Source: Rhodococcus koreensis (GTDB lineage: Bacteria; Actinomycetota; Actinomycetes; Mycobacteriales; Mycobacteriaceae). From it: a stretch of 64,000 nt of DNA. The stretch spans positions 5,456,001 to 5,520,000 of the forward strand of contig NZ_FNSV01000005.1 of assembly GCF_900105905.1 (NCBI RefSeq), given 5' to 3'. A program made the position numbers and the translations under genes. How positions within the stretch are numbered: the first letter of the stretch is position 1; every line of letters starts with the position of its first letter. Below the pieces are notes generated by a model, which had not been told where the DNA came from, ran no database searches, and worked only from the letters and a program-made list of their open reading frames with translations. Below, piece after piece: positions 60,793 through 64,000 of the stretch.

Positions 60793-62103
60793 ATGACCGG
60801 CACCCAGGACCCCACGGCGACCGTCGAGTCGGCGACGCAACGCGGAAACGCATCCCCACCGTCCACCCGCAGGGCGATGCTGGGCCTCGGCCTCGGCAAC
60901 ACCCTCGAGTGGTACGACTGGATGATCTTCGGCCTCCTCGCCGCGTTCATCGGGCCGCAGTTCTTCCCGTCGCAAGACCCTGTGTCGTCCACCCTCGACG
61001 CGCTGGCCGTATTCGCGGTCGGGTTCTGCGTCCGGCCGCTGGGCGGAGTCCTGCTCGGCAATGTCGCCGACCGTATCGGCCGTCGCCGGGTGATGCTCTG
61101 GTCGGTCGGCATCATGGCGGCCACCACCCTCGGCATCGCGCTGCTGCCGTCCTACGACTCGATCGGCGTCTGGGCCGGGATCCTACTGCTGGCATGCCGG
61201 CTGCTCCAGGGCCTGTCCACCGGCATCGAGGCACCGCTGTCCACGGCGTACGCCGTGGAATTGATGCCGGCCGGACACGAGGGTAGGGCGGCCGGTTACA
61301 TCAGCTTCTTCCAGAACTTCGGCATCCTGCTCGCCTCCGTGGTCAGCTTCGCGACCAGCTACACCATCGGCGGCGACGCCATGTCGACGTGGGGCTGGCG
61401 GGTCCCGATGCTGGTCGGTGCTGCGATGAGCTTTTTCGTGCTCTACCTGCGGCGTGCGCTGCCCGAGACACTGTCGGAGGAGGAGAAGGCCGAACGCACG
61501 TCGGGCACCTGGGAGGGCGTCCGACGGCACTGGCTCGGCCTAGCCGCGATCATCTTTGTCGTCGGCGCCGCGCAGGCCTACAACTACGCGTGGAACGTCG
61601 GTCTGCCCAGCCTGGCCCGCGGCACCTACGGCGAGAATCCGACCACGATCTTCGCCGTAACCAGCATCCTCGGCGTAATCATGCTGGTCGGATCGATCAT
61701 CACCGGCCGGATCGCCGACCGGGTGCGCCTGTCCCGGGCGTTCGTTGTCACTCGCCTCGCGGTCGTCCCCGGCATCTTCCTGATGTTGCTGTACGCCGGC
61801 GACGGTCTGAGCACCTTCACCGTGGTCCTGCTGCTGGGTGGCGTACTGCTGGCAGCGAACATGACGCTCTACAACGTCGTGTCCACGTCGCTGATGCCCA
61901 AGTACTGCCGGGCAACCGGCACCGGGCTCGGCTACGGCATCGCCGTCGCCGCCTTCGGTGGCACCGCGTCCTACCTGATTGTCTGGTTGCAGAGCCGCAA
62001 CTTGTTGTGGGCCTTCCCCGTCTACACCGCCGTTCTGTCGGTCATCAGCGTGGTCCTCTACATTGCAGCCCGCCGCCGCAGCGGCACCTTCGCCGGAGAG
62101 TGA
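60793..62103 (+). CDS. MFS transporter, metabolite:H+ symporter family
   Basis: 436 residues from ATG 60793. GNTLEWYDWMIFGLLAAFIG and GNVADRIGRRRVMLW are MHS-type marks (ProP/KgtP/ShiA group); 12 helices. Such carriers transport proline, betaines and dicarboxylates. With two APC permeases in the same island, it gives a third uptake or efflux route and supports a zwitterionic substrate. Confidence 0.88.
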   Translation: MTGTQDPTATVESATQRGNASPPSTRRAMLGLGLGNTLEWYDWMIFGLLAAFIGPQFFPSQDPVSSTLDALAVFAVGFCVRPLGGVLLGNVADRIGRRRVMLWSVGIMAATTLGIALLPSYDSIGVWAGILLLACRLLQGLSTGIEAPLSTAYAVELMPAGHEGRAAGYISFFQNFGILLASVVSFATSYTIGGDAMSTWGWRVPMLVGAAMSFFVLYLRRALPETLSEEEKAERTSGTWEGVRRHWLGLAAIIFVVGAAQAYNYAWNVGLPSLARGTYGENPTTIFAVTSILGVIMLVGSIITGRIADRVRLSRAFVVTRLAVVPGIFLMLLYAGDGLSTFTVVLLLGGVLLAANMTLYNVVSTSLMPKYCRATGTGLGYGIAVAAFGGTASYLIVWLQSRNLLWAFPVYTAVLSVISVVLYIAARRRSGTFAGE

Positions 62104-62149
62104 ACACCACGTCGCCAGCATGTACTGACCAACTACGAGGAGCACCACG

Positions 62150-63727
62150 ATGAGCGACAGTGTTGACCAACATAGACTCGCCAAGACACTGACCTGGCGC
62201 GACGGAATGGCCCTTGCGCTTGCCCTACCTACTGGGTTGTTCGTGACATTCGGCTATCTTCTGGGGGTCGTCGGCGCCTGGGTTGCAATCACGGTCTGGT
62301 TCGTTGGTGCAGTTGTCAGCTATCTCCAGTGTCGGGTGTTCGCGGAGATGGCATCGATGTTTCCGCGCGACTCCGGGGGCGTAGCGCGCTACGCAATCGA
62401 GGGCTGGAAGAAGTACTTCGCCCCGATCGGTGCCATCGCCGCGTTCGGGTACTGGATCGGTTGGTCTCTGACAATCTCCATGGCTTCGGTCGTGTTCGGC
62501 GAACTGATCGAGGCGACGTGGTTTGAAGGAAACACACTCGACATCGACGTCCTTGGCAATCACCTCGGGCTCGAGCACGTCTTCGCTCTCGGTGCCATGC
62601 TGTTCGCCTGGGCATTCAACTACTTCGGCTTGAAATTCGGTGCCACGGTCAACAAGGTGCTCGGCCTGCTCGTGATCGCAGGTCTAGCCGTGGTGTCGGT
62701 GGCGTGCCTGGTCAGCCCGTCGATCCATTGGTCGACGGCCAACTTGTCGTGGTCGGTTGACGGAGACTGGAAAACCGTGGTCGTCGTGCTCTACGTGACC
62801 GCGTGGGCGGTGTACACAGGCGAGATCGTTGCGTCTTTCGCACCCGAATACAAGGACACATCCCGCGACACTTCCAAAGCCATGACGCGAATTTCGCTGT
62901 TCATGATCGTGCTGTTCGTCGTAGTGCCGCTGGCCCTGGCCGGCGGCCTTGGTGAGGGAACGATTCGCGACAACCCGGTGACCTATGTCGCGGTGGCGTT
63001 CGACCACGCGTTCGGCGGAGCGTCGTGGATCGGAACCCTCGTGATCGCCTTCTCGCTGCTGGTGGGGATGATCTCCACTACCGCCGACGGGGGCCGCGCG
63101 CTGTTCGGCCTTGCCCAGGAAGGGATGACCATCAAGCAACTCGACTGGGTCAACCGGTGGGGTGTGCCCGGCCGATCCCTGACCCTGGACGTGCTCCTCA
63201 ACGCGACCGTCATGGTCCTGGTGGGGCATCCGGTGAGCATCCTGCTGGCGAGCAATCTCGGCTACCTGCTGGCGATCATCCTGGGTTTGGCGGCCTTCAT
63301 CCTGCTACGCAAAGATCGCCCGAACTGGCCGCGGCCGATTCGGCGGAGTAACGCGTGGATTCCGGTCGTGGCCGTCCTGGTGGTGTTCAACGTGTTCATC
63401 ACCGTGATCGGCGTCCTCAATCCCGAGCTTCTGGGCTACGGCGGCGCAAGGGAATCTCTGCTGGCAGTGGGTATCTTGCTGTTCTCGGTCGTGCTCTATG
63501 TCTATCGACGCGTCGTCCAGGACAAGCTTCCATTGGTCTGGCGACTCCCGGCTCCTGCCATGCCCGAGGGCGCGGACGCTCTCGCCCTCGAGCTCGAGAT
63601 GCGCGTGACCAGGGGTGCTGGGACCGTCCACGAGGAGGTAGCCAATAACGCTGGGTTGTGCACTATTCGGCAGAGCCAGGAACCGAGCGTGCGGCCGGTA
63701 AAGGCATTCACCGACCACGACGACTGA
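62150..63727 (+). CDS. APC-superfamily amine/amino acid permease (paralogue 2)
   Basis: 525 residues, beginning QHRLAKTLTWRDGMALALAL, with the same helix pattern as the permease at 52007-53542. About residues 308-433 are the near-identical tract. The C-terminal ~35 residues (from about TRGAGTVHEE) differ entirely and are hydrophilic. 46 bp after the MFS gene in the rightward operon; AGGAGCACCACG is the ribosome site. Probably same or very similar substrate as its paralogue. Confidence 0.9.
   Translation: MSDSVDQHRLAKTLTWRDGMALALALPTGLFVTFGYLLGVVGAWVAITVWFVGAVVSYLQCRVFAEMASMFPRDSGGVARYAIEGWKKYFAPIGAIAAFGYWIGWSLTISMASVVFGELIEATWFEGNTLDIDVLGNHLGLEHVFALGAMLFAWAFNYFGLKFGATVNKVLGLLVIAGLAVVSVACLVSPSIHWSTANLSWSVDGDWKTVVVVLYVTAWAVYTGEIVASFAPEYKDTSRDTSKAMTRISLFMIVLFVVVPLALAGGLGEGTIRDNPVTYVAVAFDHAFGGASWIGTLVIAFSLLVGMISTTADGGRALFGLAQEGMTIKQLDWVNRWGVPGRSLTLDVLLNATVMVLVGHPVSILLASNLGYLLAIILGLAAFILLRKDRPNWPRPIRRSNAWIPVVAVLVVFNVFITVIGVLNPELLGYGGARESLLAVGILLFSVVLYVYRRVVQDKLPLVWRLPAPAMPEGADALALELEMRVTRGAGTVHEEVANNAGLCTIRQSQEPSVRPVKAFTDHDD
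63071..63447 (+). repeat. Near-identical tract shared by the two APC permease genes (copy 2)
   Basis: Inverted partner of 52242-52618; two mismatches over 377 bp. Upstream flank GTGGGGATG and downstream AAGGGAATC differ from the other gene, marking sharp edges of the conserved tract. Confidence 0.85.
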
Positions 63728-63832
63728 TCCGGTGTACGAAAAGGGGCCCACACGCGAGAAGCACGGCGCGGGCAGCTACCAACGCGGCCTGTGCCGGCGG
63801 TCGGCCAACTTCATCTGAGCGAGGAAAGGGAA

Positions 63833-64000
63833 GTGACTGTGAACAACTCGGAAGCCGGTGTGGACCGCCGCGTCATTATCACCGGAGGTACCAAGGGGAT
63901 CGGTTACGCCTGCGCAAAGCTATTTGCACGACGGGGTTATCGTGTGCTGATCTGCTCACGCAATGCAGCCCAGGCCAATGCGGTGGCCGCGGAGCTGAGT
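63833..64000 (+). CDS. Short-chain dehydrogenase, N-terminal fragment
   Basis: Runs off the window. Starts at GTG 63833 or GTG 63839 (GAGGAAAGGG upstream favours the second). Visible: RRVIITGGTKGIGYACAKLF, an SDR cofactor motif, then GYRVLICSRNAAQA, whose Ser-Arg after the second strand suggests NADPH. Last visible gene of the rightward amine-island operon. Confidence 0.8.
   Translation, partial: MTVNNSEAGVDRRVIITGGTKGIGYACAKLFARRGYRVLICSRNAAQANAVAAELS

Overview
The window is GC-rich, densely coding DNA from a mycolic-acid-type actinobacterium, most likely Rhodococcus or a close relative. This is inferred from codon use, frequent GTG starts and ATGA overlaps, a two-domain acyl-CoA dehydrogenase of FadE34 type, a deazaflavin-nitroreductase-type protein, and many catabolic operons each paired with a LysR, GntR or PucR regulator. 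I see no rRNA, tRNA, CRISPR array or transposase. A ParA plus small partner module at 32.5-33.8 kb suggests a plasmid, megaplasmid or integrated-plasmid history for at least part of the window.

Layout: (1) 0-3.7 kb: the end of a lactone/alditol oxidase, an APC permease, a soluble Cache sensor and a GntR regulator. (2) 3.9-5.9 kb: a graveyard of valine catabolism, with a decapitated LysR, a decapitated and twice-frameshifted methylmalonate-semialdehyde dehydrogenase and a broken 3-hydroxyisobutyryl-CoA hydrolase. (3) 6-22 kb: a CoA-dependent beta-oxidation-type island (class III CoA-transferase, thiolase, acyl-CoA dehydrogenase, nitronate monooxygenase-like flavoprotein, enoyl-CoA hydratases, a double acyl-CoA dehydrogenase, MFS importer, FadB-like fusion) with three LysR regulators and a pair of DUF202 membrane proteins. 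(4) 22.1-27.9 kb: a GntR-controlled 5-oxoproline operon (pxpA, pxpB, pxpC, VOC protein, MFS carrier, D-glutamate cyclase-like protein). (5) 28.1-32.2 kb: chromate efflux (chrA with chrB split into two genes) divergent from a YVTN-propeller lipoprotein.

(6) 32.5-33.8 kb: the ParA and ribbon-helix-helix-like partner with adjacent 9-bp repeats. (7) 34.0-36.3 kb: a DHFR-like protein, a DGPF protein and an ECF42-type sigma factor. (8) 36.4-46.5 kb: mixed regulators and single genes, including a small membrane protein behind a CIRCE-like element, an SDR/PucR divergent pair with a strong palindrome, a secreted protein, a large NB-ARC/LuxR regulator, a LexA-like autoprotease, another LuxR regulator, a Ddn-like protein and a metallo-beta-lactamase-fold hydrolase.

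(9) 46.5-64 kb: an amine or betaine catabolic island. It holds a Rieske oxygenase with its reductase, a VOC protein, PucR and LysR regulators, an APC permease, a flavin amine oxidase and an aldehyde dehydrogenase on the minus strand. On the plus strand are a DHDPS-family lyase/aldolase, an old-yellow-enzyme/TMADH-type flavoprotein, an SDR, an MFS carrier, a second APC permease and another SDR. The Rieske and aldehyde dehydrogenase genes share an almost superimposable operator-promoter module. The two APC permeases share a 377-bp tract with only two mismatches. Together these mark the island as one co-regulated, recombining unit. It is the best candidate in the window for an undescribed pathway; its substrate cannot be read from sequence alone.
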